Shown: positions 63,991 through 64,000 of the stretch, piece by piece
How the letters are laid out: each line of letters begins with the position of its first letter
How positions within the stretch are numbered: position 1 is the stretch's first letter
Source of the DNA: Vibrio splendidus
GTDB lineage: Bacteria; Pseudomonadota; Gammaproteobacteria; Enterobacterales; Vibrionaceae
NCBI RefSeq assembly: GCF_002873455.1
Contig: NZ_MCUN01000001.1
Span: 186,001-250,000, forward strand
DNA length: 64,000 bases
Direction of reading: 5' to 3'
The notes under the pieces: model-generated
Told to the model about the DNA's origin: nothing
The model's input: only the letters and a program-made list of their open reading frames with translations
Databases searched by the model: none
Position numbers and translations under genes: made by a program

Positions 63991-64000
63991 AAGGAGAATT
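63991..64000 (+). promoter_or_regulatory. Shine-Dalgarno at the window edge
   Basis: AAGGAG (63991-63996) followed by AATT ends the window, so a start codon is expected within the next few bases outside it. Confidence 0.5.

Larger units (their letters stand above)
63547..64000 (+). other. Right-edge intergenic region with iron-regulated promoter
   Basis: 454 bases with no supported gene. It holds the Fur-box-like site and promoter described separately, and an AAGGAG at the very end, so a plus-strand gene likely begins just past 64000. The only short frame here (about 23 codons from an ATG near 63617) runs through the Fur box and is not credible. Confidence 0.6.

Overview
The window is a gene-dense, non-repetitive stretch of a gammaproteobacterial chromosome. 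It is almost certainly a Vibrio, probably from the larger chromosome. The evidence is a monomeric NADP isocitrate dehydrogenase next to cspD-clpS-clpA, a Bpt/Aat pair, a tfoY gene preceded by a textbook GEMM-I cyclic-di-GMP riboswitch, torD/torR next to purR, and muk genes beside elyC and cmoM. A species-level assignment (Splendidus clade is my guess) is inference only. No rRNA, tRNA, insertion sequence, prophage or CRISPR array was seen.

Layout. 1-7.6 kb: end of icd, then cspD, clpS-clpA, infA and the bpt/aat pair, which together form an N-degron recognition and degradation neighbourhood. 7.7-13 kb: glycine-zipper envelope protein, aroA, yciN-like gene, topA. 13-17.3 kb: glycogen genes glgC-glgA and an alpha/beta hydrolase. 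17.4-24.2 kb: DUF2007 protein, TVP38/TMEM64 membrane protein, a small secreted protein with a strong inverted repeat upstream, tfoY with its riboswitch, purR, torD, torR, elyC. 24.3-31.8 kb: cmoM and the MukFEB condensin operon. 32.2-36.4 kb: one very large formate dehydrogenase fused to a GltD-like flavoprotein module. 36.5-39.8 kb: a three-gene operon of a retropepsin-like lipoprotein, an inactive-transglutaminase 7TM protein and an ATP-grasp ligase. 40-43 kb: cmoB, cmoA and a DUF72 protein. 43.2-49.2 kb: aspS, ruvC, a chemoreceptor gene lying between ruvC and ruvA, ruvA, ruvB. 49.7-59.8 kb: cydABX-ybgE, the complete ybgC-tolQRAB-pal-cpoB envelope operon, nadA. 60-64 kb: an iron-regulated module consisting of an MFS exporter and, divergently, an alpha/beta hydrolase plus a free-standing VibH-like condensation protein. 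It has Fur-box-like sites at both ends and very likely continues past the right edge.

How the genes work together. ClpS delivers N-degron substrates to ClpA(P), while Aat and Bpt add the Leu/Phe that create such degrons. CmoA, CmoB and CmoM make successive steps of the cmo5U34/mcmo5U34 wobble modification from two loci in the window. RuvABC resolves Holliday junctions and MukBEF compacts the chromosome. Tol-Pal and CpoB link outer-membrane constriction to division. CydABX is a terminal oxidase. The right end looks like part of a catechol-polyamine siderophore system.

Most of the window is ordinary core genome. The less ordinary items are the riboswitch and its possible start-sequestering hairpin, the 1409-residue formate dehydrogenase fusion, the retropepsin/7TM/ATP-grasp operon, the chemoreceptor inside ruvCAB, the structured purR leader, several short tandem repeats (7, 6, 15 and 20 bp), and the Fur-flanked siderophore module. 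I found no convincing wholly new system. Starts were re-chosen from Shine-Dalgarno sequences and family alignments recalled from memory, so they remain predictions.
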